Made by a program: the position numbers and the translations under genes. From the NCBI GenBank assembly GCA_033032865.1, contig JAWHQI010000148.1, positions 4,979,501 to 5,043,500 on the forward strand: DNA of 64,000 nucleotides, read 5' to 3'. Of the stretch, positions 54,315 through 64,000 are shown piece after piece. The DNA is from Dactylorhiza incarnata (lineage: Eukaryota; Streptophyta; Magnoliopsida; Asparagales; Orchidaceae). Below the pieces are notes generated by a model, which saw only the letters and a program-made list of their open reading frames with translations, searched no databases and was not told where the DNA came from. The first letter of the stretch is position 1; each line of letters opens with the position of its first letter.

Positions 54315-56124
54315 CTACTGATTGTGCGACTTGAGTTTCTTAGACGCAGGGGCACTTGAATGTTCACTGCCATCAATCGAAACGTCAGGAGAATAACCCT
54401 CGCTACCCGACGAAGATGAGCTGCTCAATTCGCCCGATTTGCGACCAGCATCCTCTTCGGAATCGCTGGATTCGGACTCCGAGTCACTCTCACCACTCTT
54501 AGCCACTCCGGGTTCTTCAGCCTCATCATCTCCATCATCGCTCTCCTCCGAACTGGATCCATCGGCTTTATTCTTTCCTTTAGCTTTCCGCCTGATCTTT
54601 TCTAACTTCTTTTGCAAGATCGGATAGGCGTCCGAGAAGGTGAAATGCTCGAAACCAGGTGCGAACCCGTTGAGCTCCAGCAAACGGTTAAAAGCATTAT
54701 CAATTCCCTCGGCGACATGAGGGAAGAGTTCCTGCTGATAGACCGGGTCGGTCTCATCATACTTAGCCTGCAAAAGAAAAGAGTAAGATAAGACCGTGCG
54801 GTCTGAGAACATTGGTGTTGAGGCTGGCCAGGTGATGACTTACCGACTCGGCTTCCTTTAGCCGCGCATTTTCTTTCTTCAGTTCGGCAATTTCCTTCTC
54901 TTGGAGAGCGTTTTATTTAAACAACCTCTTGAAGGTCATTCCCATGAAGGCGTTGGTGATGAGGCTCTCGGCACCAACCCGCGCGGCCTCTCTGGCGAGC
55001 TCTTCCACAGGAATTTTCCTTAACCTCCTGAAGTTCCGTCGGCCGAACATGGCGATGCTAGCGGCCTCAGCATGCCGGCCCGACTTCTCGTTCGCCCAGT
55101 GGGGAAGCGTAGTAGAGACCTGGACACTATCACTGTCCGGATGCCAGGTCAAGACCGGGCGGCTTTTTAGATCCTTCACCTTGCTGAAGGAGCGGAGGGC
55201 GGCGAAGTCGCCTGAGGAACCCGAATCTTCCCCATCGGACGGCAGCGGCTTGTTCCTGGCTTGCCTCTTTCTTTTCTCCGTCTGAGTCAAGACTAAACCG
55301 GCCGGGCTTATCGGCTTATTGGCAGGAACAACGGCTTGGGCTACAAAAGGAGAAGAGTCAGCACAAGAGATCGAGCAGTTAACATTGAAGTCAGAAGCAA
55401 AGGGAAGCTTACTATCTTCAAGCCGAACGTTCTCTAGCTCGGCAAGTAAAGGGATATAGTAGCTTATCTTAAGCCGCTCATCCTTGAGAAGCTTGCAGAT
55501 TCCCTTCTCCACTTCGCTTATTGGGACCAGTTGAAAAGCCTCCTCAGGCCGCACTTGTGGATTCGGGTTCAACAGCCCAAGTCGGCCTTCGAAGATCAAG
55601 TACCTCTCCGGCCAGGCCGTGACTTTGTTCGCCAGATTGACCATCTTCAACCCACGGCAGCAAAAGTAGAGGTGGCCTTTGAAGACATCCGATTCAGAGT
55701 CCGGAATGGCCCGCACCGAGAATATCTTCCTGAAGAGGTCCATAGAGAAGCGGACTCTCTCAGATCGCAGGTAGGAGATGAAGCTACATATCCCGGCCAT
55801 CGAGTTGGGAGAAATCTGGCTGGGAACAACTCCATAATGGTCAAAGACCATGGCGAGCTCAATGGAAATCGGGAATTTAAATCCGCAATCGAAATGGTCG
55901 ATTGGGATCGCGATATGGTTTGGGCCAGACGAATTCATCCGCTCATCACGGAGCGGAAGCCGCGCGAGCAGCGGACTGTCAGTCATGTGCTTCTCGACAA
56001 ATTCGTCCAGCTCGGCCTTTGTCAAACGACACTCCTCGAGGTCTGCAGAATGAAAGGCCACAGCGGCTTCGGAGCGGGTAGCAGAAGTCTTGGCAAGTCG
56101 CTTCGGCTGGCGCTTTACTCCCAT
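54315..56124 (-). pseudogene. Gypsy-C antisense gene 1: putative gypsy-type transposon protein, two introns
   Basis: On the minus strand ATG 56124 opens MGVKRQPKRLAKTSATRSEA. The core HIAIPIDHFDCGFKFPISIE, FDHYGVVPSQISPNSMAGI and FLRKIF-like segments match, from memory, the plant family called putative gypsy type transposon (Transposase_28). Intron 1 is 55412-55341 (GTAAGC..TTGTAG, 72 bp, so the frame also stays open unspliced). Intron 2 is 54843-54768 (GTAAGT..TTGCAG). Exon 3 encodes AKYDETDPVYQQELFPHVAE and an acidic Ser-rich tail to 54315. A TAA at 54915-54913 between KRLF-K and NALQEKEIAELKKENARLKE (coiled coil) breaks exon 2. Start choice: first ATG after the TATA box; an upstream ATG at 56253 precedes it. 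Function unknown. Confidence 0.75.
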
Positions 56125-56160
56125 CTTGAAATTTGGTAAAAGGAATTTTGGGAGGGCGCT

Positions 56161-56167
56161 ACTTATA
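56161..56167 (-). promoter_or_regulatory. Candidate promoter TATA box of antisense gene 1
   Basis: The minus strand reads GTTCTTATAAGTAGCGCCC, 37 bases before the ATG at 56124. If used, the 5' leader would be very short. It shows the antisense gene need not depend on the LTR. Confidence 0.5.
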
Positions 56168-56484
56168 AGAACGGCTGATCTGCATTTAGCAAAGGTCAAA
56201 TCACGGCTAGACCGATCAACCCGTACGGATACATCATTACAAAAGTCAACCACAGACTGTATAATTCAAACAAGCGAATTAAAGAATCACGAAAACAAGC
56301 AGATCGGTTTAGGTAAAATAACCCACAGACATCAATCAACACAGCAAGAAGGCAAAAAAGTAAATTCAAATATTTAAGCTGCACGGCATGGATGGCGGAT
56401 CGAACATTATAGAGACAGATTCAAGCAATTGTCTAAGGGACAGAATAGAAATATTATTACAAATTCATATCTTAGAGCCACTCG

Positions 56485-58618
56485 TTACGGACGGATATCG
56501 CTCGGTTCATCCTCCCTGTGAAGTCGCGCGACATGATCACCGATTTGAAGAACAGTTCCCTGCATTTGGTTCATATTATGATTAAGGCGGTTGATCATGC
56601 TATGAATCCGCGCGACATCTCTCTCTACTCGCGTCACGGGGATCATGCGAGTAAGCAAGGTCGCTGCGGACTCATGAACACTAACAACTGGGTGGATCGT
56701 CCCGGCTACAGGAAGAGACGAGCTCGTCCCTGCACCTGGGCGGCTTGACCCTCGCCGGCCTTCGTCAACCACGTTAATAGGTCGCCGACTTCCGCCGGCT
56801 TCCTTTGCCAAATGAAGGTATCTGTCCCTATAATAGGCACAGTCCTCTTCGAGCTTGCGGACTTCCTTCTTTCCACGATCAATCCGGACGGTCAGCGCAG
56901 CCACCTGGTCCTGCTGCGTCTTTTCTTTCTCTCGACGCTCTCTCCGCTCGGCCTCCAGCGCTGCTCGGCTTTCCTTCCTTTCGGTTTCCAATTCAACCCG
57001 AAGAGCAGCTTTCTCATCTTGGGCGGCCTTCTCTCTCTCCTCCACAACCCTCAACTGCTTAGCAAGGGTTTCAAGATTCTTTTGAAGCCGGGACATCTCA
57101 TCCTCCATCCGAGTATCCGGCAGAGAAGAACTCAGCAGGGGTGGATCAAGAGGGGGAAGATAGGTCACCAGTTCGCCCGGCTTCGGGATAGAGTCACGGT
57201 CATCTGCAATAAGAGAAAATAGTCAAGGAGTATTCAAAAGGAAACTGCTTTCATCGAATTTTCCTCGCTTACAAGCCGCGGCAGTTTGAACTAAATTCGG
57301 GCGGACGGGTCGCCTTGTTAGCTCGGTATCGAACTTTCGGCATTGTTCTCTCCACGATCTCTCACTTTGCCTCCGCTTAGCAGCAGAAAGTTGAGCAGCG
57401 GAGGGAAAGAAGCTGGGCGACGGGTTCAACAACGAAGCGCACGACTTGTTTCGAGGCCGCGGCCTGAAAAAACGAACAGGGCGGTAATCCGCTTCCTCTT
57501 TACCTTGCAGCAAAAGATTGGGTTGCGGCGGGGGCGGCCTGGCAAGTTGATCTCTTACTCGCTCCGCCTTCACCTGCATAAACCGCAGACCGACCGTCAC
57601 GGTATCTTCAGGTACCGGTATGGTTCTTTCAGTCGCGACCTCAGGAAGGATGGCCTCCTTAAGGCTGGTCGCATGCTCAGACAGGGCGAATCCTTTCTCT
57701 CCTGGCGGGTTGGCAGCCTGCAGTTCGGAAGAAGTTCTCAGCTGATCATCTTGCTTCTGAAAAGAATCGAAATCCTTGAGGAGTTCACTTACGGAAATGC
57801 TATGAGCATCGACTGGAACCTGGTCGTTCGGCTGGGGGGGAAGGAGTAATCAAGCCCTCCGAGACTTCATTCTCGCGCGACTTGCCTTGCAGGCTGTCTG
57901 CTCTCGCTTTCCCAGACGCTGCCTTGTTCTTGGCCTTTAGCTTCTTCATTTTCTTGAGAAGCCTGTCCGCTGTGGACTCCTCCTTCTTTCTCTTCTTCGA
58001 CTTCGGGGCGGTTGGTTTTTCCGGACTGTCCTCAACATTAATTACTGGAGCTTCCTGATCGGACGGCTTGGGGGAGTCAACTGCCTCTCCCCCTTCATCC
58101 CTGATGTTCAAATGAAAAACCCCGGACGGGGTAACTTCCATCTTGAAAGACTCGTCCCCATCGCCTTTTTGGGAAGCAGTCTCCAAGTCTGTCTTACCCG
58201 GCGGGGAAGGCGGACTGTTTCCTTTATCTGAGAAGGTTGGGGGATCAGCTGGGGGTGGGTTCGGACAGCTCGCCTCATTTTTAGTCGACAGGATGGCTGA
58301 TTGCTCAGGAAGCAGTCCGGTCGGCTTACTCGCCTCCTGTCCAGACGACATGCCGACTGTCAACCCTGCAGGCGGGTCGGTCGGTTTACTTGTAAAAGCA
58401 ATTGTTACGGTCTTATCAGGTCGCGTCGCCTTTTTCTTTTTCTTCTCTTTCGAGCGGTCTCTCTCGCGGCTCTTTCCGGGCTTCTCAAGAACTTCGAGCG
58501 CGACCATCAAGTCCACCATCTTTTTCGGGCTGTTCAAACCGAAAGCCCTAACCGCAATAGGCGAGTAGTGACTCGTGGTAACAATGGAGTTATGCCAGAA
58601 TCGAAGCTTCTGGAACAT
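56485..58618 (-). pseudogene. Gypsy-C antisense gene 2: charged coiled-coil protein, intron and frameshift
   Basis: On the minus strand from ATG 58618: MFQKLRFWHNSIVTTSHYSP, then PKKMVDLMVALEVLEKPGK, Lys-rich patches and a Pro/Ser-rich acidic middle. At a seven-base C run (57834-57840) the sense moves to another frame: QPNDQVPVDAHSISVSELLK, then VGLRFMQVKAERVRDQL. An intron from GTAAGC near 57271 to TTGCAG at 57207 joins to DRDSIPKPGELV. The last exon is a long coiled coil (EMSRLQKNLETLAKQLRVVE, VRIDRGKKEVRKLEEDC) ending at 56485. No enzymatic domain is recognised. It may cooperate with antisense gene 1; this is only suggested by their being adjacent and in the same direction. Confidence 0.6.
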
Positions 58619-58690
58619 TTATAACCAACGGGATGAAGACGGCGCTGTCTCCGGCTAGCACTGATATTTTCGAAATCTTCACGGAAATTT

Positions 58691-58708
58691 AAAAATATGC
58701 GGGGATTA
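58691..58708 (+). promoter_or_regulatory. Gypsy-C polypurine tract, candidate
   Basis: AAAAATATGCGGGGATTA immediately before the 3' LTR; G-rich but less purine-pure than usual. Confidence 0.6.
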
Positions 58709-59484
58709 TGTTTACCCGGGAAACTGCTTTCAAGAGGATTACTCGCAGGCCGAGCGGTTTGTGGATCCAAGTCGCCCGGCTCAGGTTAAATGAGATCCAT
58801 CGACACCAGCTAGCAACAGGTCAGGCAGTCTGGCATAACTCAGACCGTCGCCAAGTATTAAAGATAGTCCAAGCCCAAGTCCAGCAGGGCAAGTCGCGGT
58901 CTCAAGTCGGAGATCGCGCGGTTTATGCTATGGAGATAAGCCTAGATTCAAGGTCAAAGAACAAGCCGTGGTCTCAAAATATAGACCGCTCGGATAGCAT
59001 CGTCGCCTTGGTCGCATCATCTTTATCTTCTAGACAGACAAGTCGGAAGGGCAAGCCGCCAAGCCGCGCGGCTTCTTTCTTTCCTTCTTTGTGTATCCCG
59101 TCACCGCCTGCCCGTTTCTCCTGTACCCGGGCAGGCGGTTATTTTATCCCTGCCCGTTCGGGCAGGCCCCCAAGCCTATAAATAGGGGGCGGCACTGTTC
59201 CCAAGACACACACACTCGAATCTAGGAGCTCGCTTGTTTGAGCTGCGGACTCGAGTTTCTCGTCTTGCGGACTGTCTGACCGGCCGGCTTCTCTTTTCCT
59301 GCACTTGTAACCCGCTGTAACCCCTTCTTTCTAATCAAAGGAAAGCCCATCGCAGGAGTGGCATTTGCCGCGGTGGGCGAAGTGTGGCCTTGACCGCTGC
59401 TAGCGGTCTCATTCTTCTGCATAAAAAGTAACCGGCAACCCGCAGCCTCCGGTTTCCCTCGGAGGTGCGATTTCGGACTCAACA
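58709..59484 (+). repeat. Gypsy-C 3' LTR (776 bp)
   Basis: Same ends and length as the 5' LTR (TGTTTACCCGGG..CTCAACA), TATA box at 59177-59184, followed by the TSD AGTAC at 59485-59489. Confidence 0.96.
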
Positions 59485-59489
59485 AGTAC

Positions 59490-60458
59490 AACTGAATTTT
59501 TTGAAGAGAGATTCTAAAAACTCTTTTACAGTATTTGAGAGTGAAATGAATGTAAAGAAGAAAGAGAAATAATATAAAGACAAGAAGGATTCTTCTTCCT
59601 AGCAAGAAGATTGGAAGCACAAGAAGTAGTGAATGAAATCTCTCTTCTATAGTGAGAAGGAGATTTGTAGCTTTTCTCTCTTTTAGTGAGAACTATCAGA
59701 GTTTGCAGCAGAATGGATTCAGAAGCAGGAGAAGATGGAAGCTTGATGGTTGCTGCAGGACCATTTCTCAATTCTCTCTCTTTTTCACTTGGGAGCTTTT
59801 GCTCTTTTTCAATATGTATATGGTGGATCACTTCTTCTTATTCTCTATCAACCTTCTCCTTATTTATAGCTCTGTATATTAAGATAACACTATAGGAGAG
59901 AAATCAATTAGTAGACAGAGTATTAGAAAGAGAGAAATATTTTCATAACTATTATATCTATAGAAGGAAAGAATTCCTTCTGATTTCAAATAATGTCCAT
60001 AATGGATTTAATCAAATTAGCCAAGAATCTATTAGAGGAAAAGAATGATTCAGAATGACTATAAAGAATAAATTGATTCCATATAAATCATATCTATAAA
60101 AGAAGGAAAGAAATCTGGCAATTTTTGAATTAAACATAGAAATCGACGTGCGTCGATTACTATTCGACGTAAGCGTCGAATTCGTCCTGGCTGGACGTCG
60201 AGAGGAGAATAAGGAAGGTGCGTCGACTGAGGTGCGTCGACTTCACTAGATGCGTCGACTAGAAGTCAGAGCTACGTTGACATAGTATACGTCGAATTCT
60301 TCTTAAAGTTACTTCGACTCATTCTGAAAGGAACGTTGACACCACTTCGACGTTGCGTCGAATACTATTCGACGCATATTTACTTAACCTTGATTTTTCT
60401 TTCTTAGAATTCATATTCAACTCATTTTCAGTGGTTAAGATAAATCATTTTCCCAACA
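59490..60458 (-). repeat. Copia-B 5' LTR, outer part
   Basis: Resumes AACTGAATTTTTTGAAGAG exactly where the inner part stopped and ends CATTTTCCCAACA. Includes the complement of a TATA box (CTTATTTATA near 59859-59868) and a TCGACG-rich tract at 60140-60380. Together with 45352-45729 it gives about 1347 bp, the same as the 3' LTR. Confidence 0.93.
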
Positions 60459-61750
60459 GTATTTTCTGTGCTTTTTCTTACGAAATTTTAAAATTAATAT
60501 ATTGTTTTTCTAGTGCATACAAAGTATGGAAATTTCTTGAAGAAAGGTATGATTTTCCTCTCGCAGGTATAGATCAAACACAGGAGGAGAAGAACATACA
60601 AGCATCCACTACTATTCAAGAAGATCTCTCTCATTGCAAAGCCATGGAAATCATGGAAACTAACTTGGAAAAAGAGAGCAATACATCAAAAGAAAAAGAA
60701 GATGAAAATTCATCTATGATGGAGGAAGGCGCAAAAGATAACGAAGGAACTTCATGCACACTTTTTGCCTCTACCAAAAGCGCTGTAAGAAAGTCAAAAT
60801 CTTCTTCTTGTGTGATAACTTCCATTTCTAGTTTCAATATACTAAAAACTGCTAAACGTAAGATCAAGAAATTGAAAATTACTAATAAAAATTTACGTTT
60901 AGAAAATAAGAGATTAAAAACTAATGTTAATTTAGAATCTAATTGTGATGTGGTTTCACCATCTTGTCCTTTACTTGAAAACACAAAACCTTGTTTTGAT
61001 TGTGATAAATTTAAGGAAAAACTTAAGGAACTTGAAAAAGAAATTATTTGTATAAAAGAACATAATGAAAAATTATCTTTAGAAAATTCATCTTTAAAAG
61101 GTGATTGTGCTACATGCAAAAGTTATAAAATTGAAATTGAAGAGATGGATGAAACATTTGAGGAATACAGAAATGAATACCAAAACCATATTGATTCAAT
61201 TGTTTCTACTCTTAAAAATAGCACAATTGCGTATAACAATGCTAGAAATAACTTGAAACTTAAGAACAATGAATTAGAAACTAAAATTATCTTGCTTAAG
61301 GAAATCCTAAAGAAAAATTCTCAATATCAAACAAACTCTAAAAGCAAGTTAAATATGATATCTCAAAATATGAATAAACCAAACAATGGGAATAAAAAAC
61401 ATCAAAAGATTGTAAATGAAATTCCAAAACACTATCATCATCATCATTTACAATATCAATCTTCTCCCAACGAAAAATTAAACGTTCACAAATTTCCTAT
61501 GAAAAATACTTTCAATAATCATTACAATCATAATCATCAATATAAAGATGATCATAATGGAAATTTGACATATAAGAATAACATTAAACCAAAGTTTGAA
61601 TGGAGGCCCAAAATTAAAAATGAAACATTAACTTCACATGAAAGGACCCATTCATCACTAACTACCCACAAACATACACGATATATTTGGGTACCCAAAG
61701 GAACCACCACACTTGGTCCCCTTTGGATACCTAAATCTCTTATTCATTAG
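60459..61750 (+). pseudogene. Copia-E gag, C-terminal part
   Basis: Continues gag after the Copia-B insertion (GTATT is the duplicated target): FCAFSYEILKLIYCFSSAYK, VWKFLEERYD (UBN2-type core end). Then come an acidic region, a long coiled coil (LKITNKNLRLENKRLKTNVN and KFKEKLKELEKEIICIKEHN), an Asn/His-rich tract and a final RYIWVPKGTTTLGPLWIPKS, typical of large copia gag proteins. No CCHC knuckle is evident. It is open to TAG at 61748-61750. The protein cannot be made because of the nested element and the TGA at 38860. Confidence 0.85.
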
Positions 61751-64000
61751 GTATCATCAATTGCATGAAGTAGAATCCTTTCAAAATGAAATATATAAAG
61801 TTCTACTTCATGATATGCCTTCATGTCTTTTAATTTTTTCTTGTTTTCCTATTTCTTTTGAACTATCATGTCATGGTCATCCTATACAGTATTAAAAATA
61901 TGATTTTATCTCTTAAAAGCTTAATATATTCATAAAATCAAATTGATCAAAATTCAAAATCATATTTTATTTTGATGACCTATCTTTTATTCTTATATTC
62001 ATTGCTTCTAAATGTCTTATATTATCAATATGAATCAAACTCTAAATTTGCTATAAGATATTTCAAATTAAATCCGGTTATTTGGCTATTAAGATTCTTA
62101 GCCTTCACCAACAAGTGGTTTAGTGAAATAACTTGATCTAAAAGAAAATTCAAAGATCTAAATCAAAATTCTTAATTAAAGGAAAATCACTAAAAAGTAT
62201 TGAAAGAATTTATCTTCATAATGAATATAGAATTCATAAACACCACTATGATCTATTGATGTCCTTTGCTAAAATTCTCTAACATCATAAGTCATATCAA
62301 AAGTCTTCTAAAAATAATTATTTCTATCACATTTATGTGAATTATAATTGATATATTAAGTGATGACAATTGATATTATAATGGTTGGTGTATATTGCGA
62401 TTTATTTCTAGTTTAGACCTTTGAATCATCTTGATATCAAATTAAATAAAATCGTCACTCCATTCTAGGTCTATAAGTTGAAACATTGTATCAACAAACC
62501 TTGGTATAACATTAATCTTAAACTTATCATACGAACATTGTCGCCTAAAGAATATTTGTGTCTATGTTAGGCTTTATTTATTTACCAAGATATACAGGCT
62601 GGGTATTCTCATCTAGGGCTTATCCAAGGTATGATTGTGCATGAACATTATTGTTAATCTATAAAATCATGCATATTTGATTTGTTCATTCATGACCTCT
62701 CATGCTTACATTTCATATCATTTTCAAACTACATTGGTAAATATAAGCCTTAAAAATATTAAAATGGAGATATAATGAAACATATCACTTACAAAGTTTA
62801 GTTGGTAAAGTCATATACAAAATCGCTAATGTTTCATGAAATTTGCACTATCTAGACATTTCCTAAAAATTTGCAACTTCAGCATGAAACTACTATTGGG
62901 ACACCTAATCAAGACCACCAATCAAAATTTCCAAAATCCTAAAAAATCGTTCACTGTCTCCCGCGCTAGCGCTACCGCAGGCGCTAGCGTCCATGTTCGA
63001 TTTTCTATATTTTTTAAAATTCTAAAAATCCCTAAAAATATATAAATCTATATTTTCTACTTAGTTTTGCACTTCTGTTTTTATTTATTTTTTGAAAAAT
63101 TAAATACAAAACTACAAAAACCAAATTACAAAAAATATGTTTTTCTTTTTCGCTTGTGTTGTTCCCTTTGTTTAAAGTTCATCTTTATGCAAAAATCAAA
63201 TATAAAAATTACAAAAGCAAAAATTACAAAAATATGTTTTTATTTGCTAAAATCAAATACAAAAATATAAAACTTTAAAACTATAAAAAAAACTGTATGA
63301 TTTTTTGTGAAAAATCAAGCATGATTTAATCTATTATTTAGAAATTCTACAATGTTGCAATTTATATTTTCAAACTACATTGAACATTGTTTTCATCATG
63401 CTTTGATATATCTATTAATATGTGCATCAATTATATTTTAAAGGTTGTGCAGAACTAAGCTTAGCATGCCTCTAAGTATGAGTAAATGTTTTATGTTTGA
63501 TAATGATATTTATTCACTCACCCTTTTTGGTATTGTCTATATATGTGTTTAATCTAAGAATACTTATGTATGTTTTGTATTAGTACAATGGATTAAAATT
63601 GCACAAGTATCTTACCTACACTCCTTATTTTGCACTCTTAAAAATTAAGAAAAGTGGTTATGTTTTTTCATAAATTCTATTGATTTGCAAAACAAGTGTA
63701 TTCAGAGAACTTTGTACAAAACAAAATTATAAAATAAATGACAAAGATAACTCCACCAATCACTACTTGAACCTCCTGATAAGTCTTAATAAGCATTGTG
63801 AGGTTGAGCACCTTGGAAAGAATAGTAAAGTGTCTTGTGCAAATCAAATCTTTCTTTCAAAAATAAGAAAAACCACTTACTCTTAAGTACACCGGATCAC
63901 TAGGTTCAATATTAAATTTAAATATGTGATCCCCCAAGCACTACTTTGCACCCTGATAAGTCTTGATGAGCATTGTGTGTGCAGAGCACCTTGGTAGTTG
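61751..64000 (+). other. Copia-E region after gag: AT-rich, no pol found
   Basis: About 2.2 kb without protease, integrase or RT motifs in any frame I examined. It holds a GC-rich GCTAGCGCTACCGCAGGCGCTAGC-like island at 62963-62990 related to the LTR words, runs of A-rich CAAATACAAAAATA-type sequence at 63090-63300 and the tandem duplication at 63740-64000. Confidence 0.6.
63740..64000 (+). repeat. Diverged tandem duplication, 177-bp period, at right edge
   Basis: CACTACTTGAACCTCCTGAT then AAGTCTTAATAAGCATTGTG and GAGCACCTTGG (63758-63815) recur as CACTACTTTGCACCCTGATA, AAGTCTTGATGAGCATTGTG and GAGCACCTTGG (63939-63996). The second copy runs to the window edge, so more units may follow. Confidence 0.8.

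Larger units (their letters stand above)
45730..59484 (+). mobile_element. Gypsy-C: 13.8-kb Tat-like Ty3/gypsy retrotransposon with antisense genes
   Basis: Flanked by TSD AGTAC, with two 776-bp LTRs. Plus strand: gag, protease, RT, RNase H, a second (archaeal-type) RNase H, integrase. Then comes a 2.1-kb noncoding part with hairpin and tandem repeats, followed by two minus-strand intron-containing genes before the 3' LTR. A second RNase H, great length and antisense genes are features reported for Tat-lineage elements such as Grande. It is the youngest insertion in the right half: it sits in Copia-B, which sits in Copia-E. Confidence 0.95.
38998..60458 (-). mobile_element. Copia-B: copia-family element without pol, carrying nested Gypsy-C
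   Basis: Minus orientation: 5' LTR (60458-45352, split by Gypsy-C), primer site, gag, a second gag/linker frame, an additional ORF, polypurine tract, 3' LTR (40342-38998). It is flanked by the perfect TSD GTATT and inserted in Copia-E gag. LTR and gag match Copia-A, but no protease, integrase or RT lies between the gag linker and the extra ORF. Without Gypsy-C it would be about 7.7 kb. It is probably a pol-deleted member mobilised in trans. Confidence 0.93.
37545..64000 (+). mobile_element. Copia-E: copia-type element, 5' LTR and gag, split by Copia-B, runs off the right edge
   Basis: Plus-strand 5' LTR (37545-38725), tRNA-iMet primer site, gag starting at 38776, then Copia-B inserted with TSD GTATT. 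Gag resumes at 60459 and ends at 61750. The next 2.2 kb has no protease, integrase or RT, so this may be a gag-only (non-autonomous) element or carry a long spacer. The 3' LTR is not in the window. Confidence 0.85.

Overview
The window is plant nuclear DNA made almost entirely of nested transposable elements. The evidence is plant-type Ty1/copia and Ty3/gypsy LTR retrotransposons with tRNA-iMet or TGGCGCC-type primer sites, a CACTA DNA transposon, and captured plant-like gene fragments that still carry an intron. I see no intact host gene, rRNA, tRNA or CRISPR array. The species cannot be named from this sequence; an angiosperm is the reasonable inference.

Layout. (1) 1-9584: Copia-A, minus strand, running off the left edge (reverse transcriptase, integrase, protease, gag, then 5' LTR). 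Its gag is split by a 3.9-kb non-autonomous CACTA element (4203-8118) carrying a fragment of a ribosomal protein S15a gene and probably a protein disulfide isomerase exon. (2) 9585-12610: decayed Gypsy-1 (LTR tail, primer site, gag, protease). (3) 12611-17737: repeat-derived noncoding DNA with LTR-like pieces. (4) 17738-21247: Copia-2 LTR plus broken gag. (5) 21248-34724: two LTRs of one gypsy family (Gypsy-E) in inverted orientation, almost touching at 33080-33089; the left one is split by a 10.2-kb Gypsy-D (21800-32014). (6) 34725-37544: 3' internal part of Gypsy-E on the minus strand. (7) 37545-64000: Copia-E, plus strand, whose gag is split by Copia-B (38998-60458, minus; TSD GTATT), whose own 5' LTR is split by the 13.8-kb Tat-like Gypsy-C (45730-59484, plus; TSD AGTAC).

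How the parts work together. Each element would supply LTR promoters, gag for particles, and protease/RT/RNase H/integrase for copying; nearly all coding regions here are broken by stops, frameshifts or insertions. Gypsy-C is the youngest-looking: its two 776-bp LTRs differ at about 15 positions by eye, and gag-pol is open except for one gag frameshift and one TAG. It also carries two antisense, intron-containing genes.

Most unusual signals: two unrelated gypsy elements carry, in noncoding DNA of their 3' halves, repeated hairpins whose unpaired sequence is constant while the stem arms change in a compensating way (35124-35376 and 52547-52945); several retroelement families have LTRs packed with family-specific palindromic motifs; two LTRs form a near-perfect head-to-head palindrome; and the CACTA insertion can be proved against an empty site elsewhere in the same window.
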